24,160 bases of DNA from Caulobacter segnis. GTDB taxonomy: Bacteria; Pseudomonadota; Alphaproteobacteria; Caulobacterales; Caulobacteraceae. Positions 23,974-24,160 of the stretch are shown here, piece after piece (the stretch's first letter is position 1; the number at the start of each line of letters is the position of its first letter). Below the pieces are notes generated by a model. It had not been told where the DNA came from, did no database searches, and saw only the letters and a list, made by a program, of their open reading frames with translations. The stretch is from contig NZ_QFQZ01000076.1 in assembly GCF_003243465.1 (NCBI RefSeq), positions 1-24,160 on the forward strand. Direction: 5' to 3'. Both the position numbers and the translations under genes were made by a program.

Positions 23974-24160
23974 TTGCGCTATCTGCACACCATGGTCCGC
24001 GTTCGCGATCTGGAGGTCTCGCTGCGGTTCTATTGCCAGGGCCTGGGTCTCCAGGAGATGTACCGGACCGAGAACGAGCGCGGTCGCTTCACGCTGGTCT
24101 TCCTGGCCGCGCCGGAAGACGTCGAGCTGGCTAAGGAGCGAAAAGCTCCGTTGGTCGAGC
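23974..24160 (+). CDS. gloA: Lactoylglutathione lyase (glyoxalase I), 3' end missing
   Basis: This frame is open to the end of the window and gives 62 complete codons. The start is a TTG at 23974, supported by GAGGAG (23961-23966) seven bases upstream and by the family N-terminus RYLHTMVRVRDLEVSLRFY. The His after RYL is a metal ligand. GLGLQEMYR, ENERGRFTLVFLAAPED and PLVE follow as in glyoxalase I. The enzyme isomerises the hemithioacetal of methylglyoxal and glutathione to S-lactoylglutathione in the cytoplasm. The next ATG, at codon 7, would cut away the metal ligand, which supports TTG. Confidence 0.92.
   Translation, partial: MRYLHTMVRVRDLEVSLRFYCQGLGLQEMYRTENERGRFTLVFLAAPEDVELAKERKAPLVE

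Overview
The window is GC-rich, densely packed chromosomal DNA. It most resembles an alphaproteobacterium of the order Caulobacterales, probably Caulobacter. The reasons are strong G/C third-position bias in almost every gene, a large TonB-dependent receptor, a CC_3452-like small secreted protein, paired acyl-CoA dehydrogenases of the pimeloyl-CoA type, and a CCCCTCCCC/GGGGAGGGG intergenic hairpin of a kind common in that group. This assignment is by eye. No rRNA, tRNA, CRISPR array, transposase or integrase was seen. Both ends cut through genes.

Layout. (1) 1-3375: the end of a GhrA-type 2-hydroxyacid reductase, facing a leftward four-gene operon that encodes a polar amino acid ABC importer (lipoprotein binding protein, permease, ATPase) and a small secreted CC-motif protein. 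(2) 3460-10382: a TonB-dependent receptor, a LysR regulator, the divergent methylmalonate-semialdehyde dehydrogenase gene mmsA, and an exported YtcJ-like amidohydrolase. This reads as an uptake-and-catabolism neighbourhood. Two nearly identical palindromes lie just outside the lysR-mmsA pair. (3) 10403-13768: a multidrug efflux module in which an EmrB-like MFS pump is divergent from a tetR-emrA pair across a compact AT-rich promoter/operator. (4) 13769-15111: an unexplained 329-base intergenic stretch, then dusA, whose first codons and upstream DNA are AT-rich and use codons unlike the rest of the gene. The 5' end of dusA is a known integration hotspot. (5) 15116-17447: an aspartic protease, a small secreted protein, a DUF1289 protein and a short CobT. 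(6) 17598-20060: an acyl-CoA dehydrogenase pair of the large/small (PimC/PimD) type. (7) 20133-24160: a small secreted protein, a LOG-family nucleotide hydrolase, a lipoprotein translationally coupled to an Atm1-like ABC exporter, and the start of glyoxalase I.

Most of the window is ordinary core and accessory metabolism, and no clearly new multi-gene system is visible. The signals most worth following are the dusA 5' junction, the twin palindromes around lysR-mmsA, several perfect dyads in divergent promoter regions, the lipoprotein/Atm1-like pair, and the CC-motif protein inside the amino acid importer operon.
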